A model generated the notes under the pieces. That model ran no database searches. It was not told the DNA's origin and worked only from the letters and a program-made list of their open reading frames with translations. The translations under genes were made by a program, and so were the position numbers. Below, one piece after another: positions 25,692 to 34,297 of a stretch of 64,000 nucleotides of DNA. Location of the stretch: NCBI GenBank assembly GCA_035493475.1, contig DATJIF010000018.1, positions 28,249-92,248 on the forward strand, written 5' to 3'. This DNA is from Actinospica sp035493475. GTDB taxonomy: Bacteria > Actinomycetota > Actinomycetes > Streptomycetales > Catenulisporaceae. Positions within the stretch are counted from its first letter, which is position 1. The number at the start of each line of letters is the position of its first letter.

Positions 25692-26756
25692 TCAACGGTC
25701 GCCGAGCTGCGCGGCCACCCAGTCGGCGGTCTTGAAGCGGTGCAGCGCGGCCACGTTCATGCAGCCGTGGTTGCCGTTCTCCAGCAGCAGGAACGACGTC
25801 GGCCCGGCTGCCTCGGAGACCAGCCGCTCGGCGTCCTGCCAGGGGAAGAGCCGGTCCCGCTTGCCCGCCACGACCAGCAGCGGGCAGCGGATGGACGACG
25901 CGTGGCCGTCGAGGCCGAGGGTGCGCGCGTACGCCCGGGCCTGGACGGCGTTCGGCAGATGCGAGCGGCTCTGGAAGGCCTCGCGGGTCAGCGCGGGCAG
26001 CTCCTCCCAGCAGGCGCCGAGGTTGTACGGCCCGGCCAGCGCGACGCACGCCTTGACGCGCGCGTCACCGGCGGCGACACGTGGCGCGTAGTATCCGCCG
26101 AGGCTGATGCCCCACACCGCGATCCGCTGCGGGTCCACGCCCTCGATCCGGGACACGGCGTCGATGACCGCGCCGCCCGGCTTCTCCCAGTCGGCCCGGA
26201 TCGGCAGGTCGTACTCGGCCTCGCCCTGACCCGGCCCGTCCACGCTGAACGTGCCCACGCCGCGCTCCAGGAACAGCGCTTCGGTGGTCCGGAACTCCTC
26301 CTTCGTCGAGTCCAGGCCGGGAATCATCACCACCAGCGGGTGCGGGCCCGGTCCGGTTGTCGGCAGCCGCAGCACGCCGACGAGCCGCGCGCCGTCGTAT
26401 GGGATCTCCACGCGGCGGCCCGGCGGATCGAGATACGGCAGCGCTCTGTCGAGGCACTGGACGGCCTCGGCGTGCGCGGCCCGCATCCGCGCCGGATACC
26501 GCACGAACATGAACTTGGCGAAGTGGTAGTAGACCGCCGCCTGCGCGAAATGCTGCCCGGCCGAGCGCAGCCGCCCCTCGGCCTCGGCCTCCTCCGCGAG
26601 CGACCGGTGTTCGGCCCCCACCGCACTCCACGCGTCGCACCAGTCCGCCCAGCGCTCGAGGCCGCGCGTGATGCGTTCGAAGTCTGATACCGCGACGCCG
26701 TTGGTGGTGAAGCGCGGCGCCCAGTTCGCGATGGCCGAGGCGACGAGGTCGTCCAT
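25692..26756 (-). CDS. Alpha/beta hydrolase with helical N-terminal domain (FrsA / dihydroxypseudooxynicotine-hydrolase-like)
   Basis: This 354-residue protein opens with about 110 helical residues (WADWCDAWSAVGAEH, AVYYHFAKFMF), and the alpha/beta-hydrolase core follows. Nucleophile Ser218 lies in VWGISLGG, an Asp lies in the VAGKRDRLFPW region and a terminal His in ENGNHGCMNVA. This architecture is that of the DUF1100/FrsA and 2,6-dihydroxypseudooxynicotine hydrolase group, some members of which cleave C-C bonds or esters. It is the last gene of the second Liv operon, so it probably acts on the imported compound. Confidence 0.8.
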   Translation of the reverse strand: MDDLVASAIANWAPRFTTNGVAVSDFERITRGLERWADWCDAWSAVGAEHRSLAEEAEAEGRLRSAGQHFAQAAVYYHFAKFMFVRYPARMRAAHAEAVQCLDRALPYLDPPGRRVEIPYDGARLVGVLRLPTTGPGPHPLVVMIPGLDSTKEEFRTTEALFLERGVGTFSVDGPGQGEAEYDLPIRADWEKPGGAVIDAVSRIEGVDPQRIAVWGISLGGYYAPRVAAGDARVKACVALAGPYNLGACWEELPALTREAFQSRSHLPNAVQARAYARTLGLDGHASSIRCPLLVVAGKRDRLFPWQDAERLVSEAAGPTSFLLLENGNHGCMNVAALHRFKTADWVAAQLGDR

Positions 26757-26768
26757 GCTGCCTCCAGA

Positions 26769-27497
26769 TCAGTGGACTCCGAGGTAAAGCCATGCGATCT
26801 CCGAGCTCTCCCGCAGGTCGGCGCCGCTGCCCTCCAGCCGCACGTGGCCGCTCTCCACGACGACGGCATGCGTGGCCAGCGACAGCCCCGCGCGCACGTT
26901 CTGCTCGACGAGGAGCACGGTCCGGCCCGACTCCCACATCGTGCGCACCTGCCGCAGCACGAGTCGCAGAGTCTTGGGATCGAGGCCCATCGACGGCTCG
27001 TCCAGCACGACGAGTCTGGGTTCGAGCATCAGACATCTGGCGAACTCGACGAGCCGCTGCTGGCCGCCGGACAGCGACCCGGCCTTGTCGTGCGCACGCT
27101 CGTGCACGATCGGGAAGAGCTCCGTCACCCGCTTCAGCCGCCGTCCGGCCTCGGCCCGATCGCGGATCAGATACCCGCCGAGCTCCACGTTCTCCCGCAC
27201 GGTCATGCCCGGGAACAGGGTGTGGTTCTGCGCGACCTGGACGATGCCGAGCCGGAGGATCTGCCGAGGCGTGCGCCCCGCGATGTCCTCGCCGCCGAAG
27301 AATACCGATCCGCGTCGCGGCTGCAGCTGACCGCTGACCACGCGCAGAATCGTCGACTTGCCCGCGCCGTTCGGCCCGACGACGCAGGTCACGCTGCCCG
27401 CCGGAACGCTGATCGACAGGTCGCGGAGCACGTCGCTGCCGCCGTAGCCCGCGTACACGCCGCGCAGTTCGAGCAGCCCGTCCGTCGTCGCCGTCAC
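26769..27497 (-). CDS. livF: LivF-type ABC ATPase (Liv system 2)
   Basis: This 242-residue ATPase has Walker A GPNGAGKST, signature LSGGQQRLVE and Walker B LVVLDEPSMGL. GTG 27497 overlaps the livG stop as GTGA. It powers the second Liv-type importer of the window. The hydrolase gene starts 12 bases after its stop, consistent with one transcript. Confidence 0.92.
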   Translation of the reverse strand: MTATTDGLLELRGVYAGYGGSDVLRDLSISVPAGSVTCVVGPNGAGKSTILRVVSGQLQPRRGSVFFGGEDIAGRTPRQILRLGIVQVAQNHTLFPGMTVRENVELGGYLIRDRAEAGRRLKRVTELFPIVHERAHDKAGSLSGGQQRLVEFARCLMLEPRLVVLDEPSMGLDPKTLRLVLRQVRTMWESGRTVLLVEQNVRAGLSLATHAVVVESGHVRLEGSGADLRESSEIAWLYLGVH

Positions 27498-28264
27498 CGC
27501 GCGGCCTCCTCGGACTCGGATTCAGACCCGTCCTCGTCGAGAGCGCCGCCCAGATACGCGTCGAGCACGCGCGGATCGTTGCGCACCTGCTCGGGCTCGC
27601 CGTGAGCGATGCTGGTCCCTCGTTCCATCACCCACACGACGTCGCACAGGCCCATGACGAACTCCATGTTGTGCTCGACCACGAGGAACGTCACGCCGCG
27701 CTGGTTCAGCTCCCTGATCCGCTCGCCGATCTGCGTGATCAGCAGAGGATTGATTCCACCGGCCGGTTCGTCGAGCAGCACGAGGCGCGGATCCTGCGCG
27801 AGCACCATCGCCAACTCGACGAGCTTGCGCTGACCGTACGAGAGCGTCCCGGCCGGCACGCGCGCCATGTCCGCCAGCCCGACGAAGTCCAGCAGGTCCA
27901 TGCAGCGCGCTTCGCCGTACAGCTCACCCCGCCGGGCACGCGGCACCCCCGCACGTCCGACCTGCAAGTTCTCCATCAGCGTGAGCCGCGAGAAGACGCG
28001 CGTGAGCTGGAAGGTCCGGCCGATCCCGAGCGAGGCGATCCGTCCGGGCGGCGCGTTCGTGACCTCCTGCCCGCCTAACAGAACACTGCCGGCGTCGGCC
28101 CGCTCGTAACCCGTGATGACGTTGAACATGGTCGTCTTGCCGGACCCGTTCGGCCCGATCAGACCCGCGATCGAACCCTCCTCGACCAGAAACGAGCAGT
28201 CGTCGATCGCCCGCAGCCCGCCGAAGCTCTTGCTGACGCCGCGCACCTCCAGCAGCGCCGTCAT
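27494..28264 (-). CDS. livG: LivG-type ABC ATPase (Liv system 2)
   Basis: This 256-residue ATPase has Walker A GPNGSGKTT, the variant signature LSYGQRKLVELA usual for LivG, and Walker B LVLLDEPAGGINP. ATG 28264 overlaps the livM stop by four bases. The C-terminus is acidic (EDGSESESEE), which is not typical of the family. Confidence 0.92.
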   Translation of the reverse strand: MTALLEVRGVSKSFGGLRAIDDCSFLVEEGSIAGLIGPNGSGKTTMFNVITGYERADAGSVLLGGQEVTNAPPGRIASLGIGRTFQLTRVFSRLTLMENLQVGRAGVPRARRGELYGEARCMDLLDFVGLADMARVPAGTLSYGQRKLVELAMVLAQDPRLVLLDEPAGGINPLLITQIGERIRELNQRGVTFLVVEHNMEFVMGLCDVVWVMERGTSIAHGEPEQVRNDPRVLDAYLGGALDEDGSESESEEAAR

Positions 28265-29217
28265 CGCGACCTCACCCGCTGGTAGAGCTGCTCGACCGAC
28301 GGCACGATGCCCTGCGGCAGGAATCCGATCACGATCAGGAACAGCGCGCCGAACAGGATCAGCGACAGCCCGGCCGCCGTGAACTGCTGCGTCAGATACT
28401 GCTGGAAGGGTTCGAGCAGCAGCGCCCCGATCACCGGCCCGCTGACCGTGCCGAGCCCGCCGAGGAACGCCATCAGCGCGACCGTCAGATCGAAGATCGC
28501 CTCGAACGCGAACGGCGGATAGACGCTGCCGAGGTAGTACGCGTAGATGGCGCCGCACATCCCCGTGAGCACGCCGTTCAGCACGAACGCGGCGAGTTTC
28601 ACCCGACCCGTGCGCACGCCGAGCCCGCGCGCCCGATCCTCGTCGTCCCGGATCGCGAGGAGCTTCAGCCCGAAGTGCGAGCGGCGCACGGCCCACGAGA
28701 CGGCGATCGCGATCACGGCAGCGGCGAGCGCGGCGAAATAGAAGTAGTCGTTGTACGTCGCGGCGAGCCAGGGCGGAAGCGGCAACTGCATCCCCGCCGA
28801 ACCGTTCGTGACCGACTGCAGGTTGTAGGCGAGCAGCTGGAAGATGAAGAAGATCGCGATCGTGATGACGACGAACGTGTGCCGCCGTGTCCGCAGCGCC
28901 AACCAGCCGACCGGAATCGCCACGACGCCCGCGAACAGCCCCGCGACCGGCACCCACGCGAATATCCCGACGCCGCCGGAGAGGTTCAGATGGTTCGTGA
29001 CGTTCGCGATGAAGTACGCACCGCTGCCGTAGAACACCGCGTTCCCCAGCGCCATGTAGCCGCTGTAGCCGGAGAACAGGTTCCAGGCTGACGCGGCGGC
29101 GACGTAGAGCACCGTGAAGAAGGCGATCGACGTGGTCGCCGGATTGCTGAAGACGAACGGAAACCCGATCGCGCAGACGAGGGCGAGAGGTATGGCGACG
29201 CGTCGGGCAGTTTTCAC
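28261..29217 (-). CDS. livM: LivM-type permease (Liv system 2)
   Basis: This 318-residue permease has the family segment NLFSGYSGYMALGNAVFYGSGAY and the C-terminal GGLGTVSGPVIGALLLE docking region. GTG 29217 overlaps the livH stop as GTGA; extending the frame further upstream would only run inside livH. About nine hydrophobic segments are visible. Confidence 0.9.
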   Translation of the reverse strand: MKTARRVAIPLALVCAIGFPFVFSNPATTSIAFFTVLYVAAASAWNLFSGYSGYMALGNAVFYGSGAYFIANVTNHLNLSGGVGIFAWVPVAGLFAGVVAIPVGWLALRTRRHTFVVITIAIFFIFQLLAYNLQSVTNGSAGMQLPLPPWLAATYNDYFYFAALAAAVIAIAVSWAVRRSHFGLKLLAIRDDEDRARGLGVRTGRVKLAAFVLNGVLTGMCGAIYAYYLGSVYPPFAFEAIFDLTVALMAFLGGLGTVSGPVIGALLLEPFQQYLTQQFTAAGLSLILFGALFLIVIGFLPQGIVPSVEQLYQRVRSR

Positions 29218-30095
29218 TGAGCACGCACCGCCCGCTGCCCGAACAGCCCCGTCGGCCGGAACAGGAGTACCAGTACCAGGACCGCGAAGAACATCGTGCT
29301 CGCCCACACCGGCGACCACAGCACCGCCGTCACGTCCTCGATGACCAGCGCCAGGATCGCCGCGACCAGCGCTCCGCCGATGCTCCCGAGCCCGCCCAGC
29401 ACGACGATGACCAGCAGCCGCGAGATCAGGTCGTAGCCGGAGTCGGGATTGAAGGTGTTCGTCGCGCCGTAGACCATGCCGCCCGCCGCCGTGGCCGCCG
29501 CGCCGATCCCGAACGTGATCGCCGAGACGCGGTCGATATCGATCCCGACGAGCTGCGCGCCCGCGCGGTTCTGCATCGCCGCCCTGATGCTGTGGCCCGT
29601 CCGCGTGCGATAGACGAACAGGTATAGCGCGCCGATGAGAGCCACCGCGAGCACGAATCCGAACACGTAGATGTACGGCAGGTAGAAGCCCAGCACGTGC
29701 AGCGATCTGTTGACGTACCAGGCGTTCAGGCTGCGCAGATCCGCCGAGTAGACCTGCGTGAGCACGCCCTCGATGATGATCGCCACCGCGAACGTGGCCA
29801 GGATCGAGAGGGCGGTGCGGTCGCGCGGCGCCAGCCTCCTGATGACCCCCGCTTCGATCACCACCCCGATCAGGAACATGACCGGGATGGTGATCAGCAG
29901 CCCGACGAACGGGTCGATGCCCGCGTGCACCTGGAGCGTGTAGCTGAGGTAGGCGGCGAGGACCACCAGGATCCCCTGCGCGATGTTGATGATCTCCATG
30001 ACGCCGAAGATCAGCGTCAATCCCGCCGCCATCAGCGCGTACACGCCGCCGGTCAGCACGCCGTCGACGACCGCCCGCGCGAGTTCGGTGCCCAC
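29214..30095 (-). CDS. livH: LivH-type permease (Liv system 2)
   Basis: This 293-residue permease has the hallmark GLTLIFGVMEIINIAQG near the N-terminus (His of the common NxAHG is Gln here) and the GGLGSIGGALVAA region near residue 235. It begins with GTG 17 bases after the binding-protein stop. It forms the channel with LivM. Confidence 0.9.
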   Translation of the reverse strand: MGTELARAVVDGVLTGGVYALMAAGLTLIFGVMEIINIAQGILVVLAAYLSYTLQVHAGIDPFVGLLITIPVMFLIGVVIEAGVIRRLAPRDRTALSILATFAVAIIIEGVLTQVYSADLRSLNAWYVNRSLHVLGFYLPYIYVFGFVLAVALIGALYLFVYRTRTGHSIRAAMQNRAGAQLVGIDIDRVSAITFGIGAAATAAGGMVYGATNTFNPDSGYDLISRLLVIVVLGGLGSIGGALVAAILALVIEDVTAVLWSPVWASTMFFAVLVLVLLFRPTGLFGQRAVRAQ

Positions 30096-30111
30096 CGGCC
30101 GCTCCTCTCCG

Positions 30112-31368
30112 CTACCAGGCGGGCTTCGGGTAGATGATCGGCGACGTCGCCGGGGCGACCGGCTCCAGCACGTCCGCCGAGTTCGGCTGGAACGGAACCA
30201 GCGCGCCGTTCTGCCACTGGAAGATGTAGGCGAAAGCCTTGACGTTCTGCCCGGTCGAATCGAACGCGACCGGACCCTGAACCGTGGTGAAGGTGCCCTT
30301 GTGCAGCTCCGCGATCAGTTGCGTCTGATTCAGGTTGCCGTCCGCCGTGACCGCCTGAGCCGTCACCTCGCCGACCGAATACGCCTCGGCCACGTCCGCA
30401 CTGATGTCCTGCGCGTTGCCGCCGTAGGCCTTCAGATACGCCGCGACCATGGCCGCGTTGCCCGTGGCGCTCGATGTCGGATACCACTCGTTCGGGACCA
30501 TGATGCCCTGCGTGTGGTTCGCGCCGACGTTCTGGATGAACTGCGAACCCTGATCCGGACCGGCCGTCGCGATCAGGGCCTTGGGGTTGTAGTTCTGCTG
30601 CACGAACTGCTTGATGAACGCGGTGACGTCCGGCAGCAGCGTGCCGACGAGCACGATGTCGGCCTTCGCGCCGATGATGCCGGTCGCGATCGGGCCGTAG
30701 TCGGTGGTCTCCGAGGGGTACGTCTGGTTGTAGACCGTGCGCACCCCGGCCTTCTCCAGGATCCCGCGCGCGATCTGCAGTTGCGGCGCGGTGAACGGGT
30801 CGTCCTCCGTGGCGTACGCGGCCGTCGCCGGGCGGGTCGAAGCGGGCATCGCGGCGATCCACTTCGCGAAGCTGACCAGGTTGTTCGCCACCGGAAGACT
30901 CACGTCGAACACGTTGTGCAGGCCGCGGGTGAAGACCGCGGGACCGCCGCCGGCGCCTTCCACGAACGCGTACCCGTAGCGCGCGACGACCTGCGAGGAG
31001 GCCTCCGTCAGCGAGGTGGAGAAGGGGCCGAACACGAGATCCACGTGGTCCACGCTGATCAGCTTCTGGTAGTTGGTGGCCACCTGCACCGGGCTGCTCG
31101 CGTCGTTGACGATGTCGAGCTTCACCTGACGGCCCAGCAGGCCGCCCGAGGCGTTGACCTGCTTCGCCCAGAGCTCGTAGCCCTGCTGGAAGGCCTGGCC
31201 GTCGGCCGAGAAGTCGCCGGTGAGCGAGAGCGAGACGCCGATCGTGATCGGCCCCTTCGCCGTGCCGCCGCCCCCGCCTCCGGAGGAGCTGCACGCGCCG
31301 CAGAACCCGGCCAGCGCGAGAGCCGTCGTTGTTGCCGTCAGGGCGCTTGTCACACTTCTTCGTGCCAC
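30112..31368 (-). CDS. Liv-type ABC substrate-binding lipoprotein (Liv system 2)
   Basis: This protein of about 418 residues of the Peripla_BP_6 family has a signal peptide with Cys residues in GFCGACSS, the second being the likely lipidated one, and a Ser/Gly tether. VSLSLTGDFSADGQAFQQGY and FGPFSTSLTEASSQVV are typical ligand-domain segments. I prefer GTG 31368: an upstream TTG at 31407 would overlap the operator. It is first in a six-gene operon (binding protein, livH, livM, livG, livF, hydrolase) whose promoter carries the LacI-type palindrome. The ligand is unknown. Confidence 0.88.
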   Translation of the reverse strand: MARRSVTSALTATTTALALAGFCGACSSSGGGGGGTAKGPITIGVSLSLTGDFSADGQAFQQGYELWAKQVNASGGLLGRQVKLDIVNDASSPVQVATNYQKLISVDHVDLVFGPFSTSLTEASSQVVARYGYAFVEGAGGGPAVFTRGLHNVFDVSLPVANNLVSFAKWIAAMPASTRPATAAYATEDDPFTAPQLQIARGILEKAGVRTVYNQTYPSETTDYGPIATGIIGAKADIVLVGTLLPDVTAFIKQFVQQNYNPKALIATAGPDQGSQFIQNVGANHTQGIMVPNEWYPTSSATGNAAMVAAYLKAYGGNAQDISADVAEAYSVGEVTAQAVTADGNLNQTQLIAELHKGTFTTVQGPVAFDSTGQNVKAFAYIFQWQNGALVPFQPNSADVLEPVAPATSPIIYPKPAW

Positions 31369-31403
31369 CAAGCCCCGCTCATCTCCCTCCGTTCTAGGGT
31401 CTA

Positions 31404-31453
31404 GCAATCGATTGCATCGGTCGCAGTGTCGCGAGCCGGAGTAGGTGCGTCAA
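31404..31453 (-). promoter_or_regulatory. Promoter and LacI-type operator of the second Liv operon
   Basis: Reading the minus strand, TTGACG (31453-31448) and GACACT (31430-31425) are spaced 17 bases. The perfect palindrome GCAATCGATTGC (31404-31415) follows just downstream. This mirrors the layout at 20207-20264, where the same 12-mer follows TTGACA/TAGCGT. Confidence 0.7.
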
Positions 31454-31492
31454 GGGCGCGCGACGCAGTCGTGGCGTGCGCTCGACGCAACC

Positions 31493-31544
31493 GCAATCGA
31501 TTGCGGCACAGCAGGGTCTGAGTCGCCGCAGCCCGCCGTACAAT
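31493..31544 (+). promoter_or_regulatory. Promoter and autoregulatory operator of lacI-type gene
   Basis: A third GCAATCGATTGC lies at 31493-31504. TACAAT (31539-31544) follows, and then 6 bases to GTG 31551, so the transcript is probably leaderless. The operator would sit upstream of, or overlap, the -35 region, consistent with autoregulation. The spacing to the operator at 31404 (89 bases) could allow looping. Confidence 0.65.
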
Positions 31545-31550
31545 GCGCTT

Positions 31551-32570
31551 GTGCGACGACCGACCCTGCGTGACGTGGCCGAGGAAGCCGGGGTGCACGC
31601 GGCCACCGTGTCGCGGGCCCTGAACCCGGCGACCCGGCATCTGGTGAGCCCGGAGACGGTGCAGCGCGTGGACCGGGTGGCCGCCGCGCTCGGCTACCGG
31701 GTCAACCCGGTCGCGCGCAGCCTGAAGACCGCGCGCTCGGCCAGCATCGGCCTGATCGTGCCCGACCTGATGAACCCGCTGTTCCCGCCGATCGTGCGCG
31801 GCGTCGAGGACGTGCTGCTGCCGATCGGCTACCACGCCTGGATCGTGAACACGGACAACGACCCCGCGCGCGAGGCTGCCACCGTCGAGGCGATGCGCGG
31901 CCGCAACGTCGAAGGCTTCGTATTCGCCACCGCGCGCCTCGAACACCCGCTGATCGAACAACTCGACGCCGCCGACGTGCCCCTCGTCCTGGTCAACCGG
32001 CGCAGCGGCCGCCCGGACATCCCGTCCGTCACCCCCGACGACGTGTCAGGCGTGGCCATGGCCATGAGCCACCTCGTCGAACTCGGCCACCGGAAGATCG
32101 CCCACCTGGCAGGCCCGCAAGACCTCTCCACCGGCGTCACCCGCCTGCGCGCCTACCGCCAGTCCCTGGAGGACCACGGCCTAGCCCCCGCCCCCGAACG
32201 GATCGCCACCTGCAAGGAATGGTCCCAGCCCGCAGGCGCCGAGGCCACGGCCCGCCTCCTCGACTCCGGCGCGGAGTTCACCGCCATCCTCGCGGGCAAC
32301 GACCTCCTGGCCCTGGGCGCCTACGATGCCCTCGCGCAACGTGGACTGGCCTGCCCCGCCGACGTCAGCATCGTGGGCTTCAACGACATCCCCTTCATCG
32401 ACCGCGTCAGCCCGCCGCTGACCAGCGTGCGCATCCCGCAGTACGACATCGGCGCCGAGGCCGCCCGGCTCCTGCTGGAGGAGCTGCGTGACCCCGGTCG
32501 GCACCCCCGCTCGATCATCCTCCCGCTCAAGCTCTGCGTACGCGGCTCGACCGCCGCGCCCCGGCCGTAG
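31551..32570 (+). CDS. LacI-family transcriptional regulator
   Basis: This 339-residue protein has an N-terminal helix-turn-helix (TLRDVAEEAGVHAATVSRALNP) with a hinge helix, and a periplasmic-binding-like effector domain (IGLIVPDLMNPLFPPIVRGVE). It is divergent from the second Liv operon. The palindrome GCAATCGATTGC on both sides of its promoter and at 20253 is LacI-like in symmetry with a central CG step, so this is the likely repressor of both catabolic blocks. GTG 31551 is preceded at 6 bases by TACAAT, without a ribosome site, suggesting leaderless translation. Confidence 0.9.
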   Translation: MRRPTLRDVAEEAGVHAATVSRALNPATRHLVSPETVQRVDRVAAALGYRVNPVARSLKTARSASIGLIVPDLMNPLFPPIVRGVEDVLLPIGYHAWIVNTDNDPAREAATVEAMRGRNVEGFVFATARLEHPLIEQLDAADVPLVLVNRRSGRPDIPSVTPDDVSGVAMAMSHLVELGHRKIAHLAGPQDLSTGVTRLRAYRQSLEDHGLAPAPERIATCKEWSQPAGAEATARLLDSGAEFTAILAGNDLLALGAYDALAQRGLACPADVSIVGFNDIPFIDRVSPPLTSVRIPQYDIGAEAARLLLEELRDPGRHPRSIILPLKLCVRGSTAAPRP

Positions 32571-32582
32571 CGTCAGCCGATG

Positions 32583-32588
32583 TATGGT
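32583..32588 (+). promoter_or_regulatory. -10 element for the second LacI-type gene
   Basis: TATGGT lies 6 bases before GTG 32595, the same geometry as TACAAT/GTG 31551 for the neighbouring lacI gene. It predicts a leaderless transcript starting at or near 32595. No good -35 is visible. Confidence 0.45.
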
Positions 32589-32594
32589 CAGAGC

Positions 32595-33683
32595 GTGAGC
32601 GAAGCCGTGCCAGGATCCGAGACGCCCCCCGCCGCGTCCCCGCCCCGCGAGCGTCCGACGATGAAGGAGGTCGCCGCGCTCGCCGGGGTGAGCCTGAAGA
32701 CCGTCTCCCGCGTGGTCAACGAGGTGCCGACGGTCGACCCGGCCCTGGTCGCCAAGGTGCACGTGGCGATGGACCGCCTAGGCTTCCGCCCCAACCTCGC
32801 CGCCAGCAACCTGCGCCGCGGCGACGGCCGCACGCACACCGTCGGCCTGCTGGTCGAGGACGTCGCCAACCCCTTCTCGGCGGCCGTGCACCGCGCCGTC
32901 GAGGACTACGCGGCCGAACGCGGCGTGTTCGTGCTGAGCTCCAGCCTCGACGAGGACCCCGAACGCGAACGCCGCATGGTCCGCGCCCTGATCGCCCGCC
33001 GCGTCGACGGCCTGATCATCGTCCCGGCCAGCACCGACCACCGCTACCTGGTCGCCGAACAGGAAGCGGGCACGGCCGTGGTATTCGTCGACCGCCTCCC
33101 CACCCCCCTGATCGGCGACGCCGTGGTCACCGACAACCGCGAAGCCGCCAAGGCGGCAGTCGAGCACCTCATCGCCGCGGGCCACCGTCGCATCGCCTAC
33201 CTGGGCGACGAGGAATCCCTGATGACCGCCCGCGACCGCTACGCCGGCTACCGCGACGCCATGCAAGCAGCCGAGTCAAAGGGCTGCGTCATCACCCCGG
33301 CCCACGTAGTCCACGGCCTGCGCACCCCAAAGGCCGCCGACCAAGCCGTAACCGCCATGCTCACCGAGCCCCACCACGTTGGCACCGCCGCCCCCACCGC
33401 CCTGTTCACCAGCCAGAACCTGGTAACCATCGGCGCCGTGGAAGCCCTCCACCGCCTGAACCTCCACCACCAGGTAGCCGTCGTGGGCTTCGACGACTTC
33501 CCCCTGGCCCAACTCCTGGATCCCGGCGTCACGGTCCTGGCCCAGCAGCCCGCGAAGATCGGCCGCCTGGCCGCCGAACTCCTCTTCGCCCGCTTGGCCG
33601 CCAACCACACCCCCGCCGCCGTCCACGTCATCCCCAGCCTCCTCATCCCCCGAGGCTCCGGCGAAATCCCCGCCCCGAGCTGA
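32595..33683 (+). CDS. Second LacI-family transcriptional regulator
   Basis: This protein of about 362 residues has a variable Pro-rich N-terminus, then TMKEVAALAGVSLKTVSRVVNE (helix-turn-helix) and the effector domain (VGLLVEDVANPFSAAVHRAVE). I chose GTG 32595 because of the -10 hexamer 6 bases upstream; ATG 32580 is the alternative. It starts 24 bases after the first lacI stop on the same strand but is not a close duplicate of it. Its effector and operator are unknown. GTA codons become common in its last third. The phosphoribosyltransferase gene follows after 16 bases. Confidence 0.87.
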   Translation: MSEAVPGSETPPAASPPRERPTMKEVAALAGVSLKTVSRVVNEVPTVDPALVAKVHVAMDRLGFRPNLAASNLRRGDGRTHTVGLLVEDVANPFSAAVHRAVEDYAAERGVFVLSSSLDEDPERERRMVRALIARRVDGLIIVPASTDHRYLVAEQEAGTAVVFVDRLPTPLIGDAVVTDNREAAKAAVEHLIAAGHRRIAYLGDEESLMTARDRYAGYRDAMQAAESKGCVITPAHVVHGLRTPKAADQAVTAMLTEPHHVGTAAPTALFTSQNLVTIGAVEALHRLNLHHQVAVVGFDDFPLAQLLDPGVTVLAQQPAKIGRLAAELLFARLAANHTPAAVHVIPSLLIPRGSGEIPAPS

Positions 33684-33699
33684 GGCATTGGGAGGGTAC

Positions 33700-34275
33700 A
33701 TGGAGCTCGAACTGAAGATCGTGAATCCACCGACGATCTCAGACATCGTGATGCGGTGCGCGTCCGATGACTTCGACATCCAGGACCGGGAAGGACGAAC
33801 CGGTCGCGGCTTCACCAACCTCAAGCGCCTGCTGGGCCGCCCGACCGACTTCGCCTTCGTCGTCGACCGACTTGCCCGAACCATCCCGGCAGACCACGCC
33901 GTAGCCGCGTGTGACGAAGGCGCCTGGCCACTCGTCGGCGCCATCGCCCTCAAGCTAGCCGTCCCCGCAGTACTAGTTCGGCGCTCCCCGAAGACCTACT
34001 TCGTCTCCTACGGTGACGACCCAACGGTCGGCGACGGACGACTCGCAGGCGAACGGCTAGCACCACACACCCCCGTCCATCTGATCGACGACCTGGTCTA
34101 CGCCGGCCAAACCCTCCGCTCAGCCCGCGACGCGCTAGGCCTAGTCGGTCTAGACGCGAAGACCGCCTCCGCGATCCTGTGGACCTTCCGTGCCGACGCA
34201 GCGAGCGACGAACTCGCCGCAGCCGGCATAACCGAGATCAGTTGCCTGATCCACCAACGTCTGCTTCCCCGCTAG
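33700..34275 (+). CDS. Phosphoribosyltransferase-fold protein (orotate-PRTase-like)
   Basis: This 191-residue protein has a type I phosphoribosyltransferase PRPP loop, VHLIDDLVYAGQTLRSA, near residues 127-143, with the paired acidic residues and Gly-Gln-Thr. An earlier PVLVRRSPKTYF segment resembles the flexible catalytic loop of orotate PRTases. It may be a salvage enzyme or a PRPP-sensing regulator. It follows the second LacI gene by 16 bases, probably in the same transcript. CTA and GTA codons are frequent, as in livF at 11.6-12.3 kb. Repeat copy 2 begins 22 bases after its stop. Confidence 0.75.
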   Translation: MELELKIVNPPTISDIVMRCASDDFDIQDREGRTGRGFTNLKRLLGRPTDFAFVVDRLARTIPADHAVAACDEGAWPLVGAIALKLAVPAVLVRRSPKTYFVSYGDDPTVGDGRLAGERLAPHTPVHLIDDLVYAGQTLRSARDALGLVGLDAKTASAILWTFRADAASDELAAAGITEISCLIHQRLLPR

Positions 34276-34297
34276 ATCGATGACGAGGGCAGGTCGA

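Noticed and set aside
20207..32570. Naming the LacI regulon as nicotine, ectoine or creatinine degradation.
   Set aside because: Only single enzymes resemble each pathway; hallmark partners (for example doeB/doeD, creatininase, sarcosine oxidase, nicotine oxidoreductases) are absent from the window.
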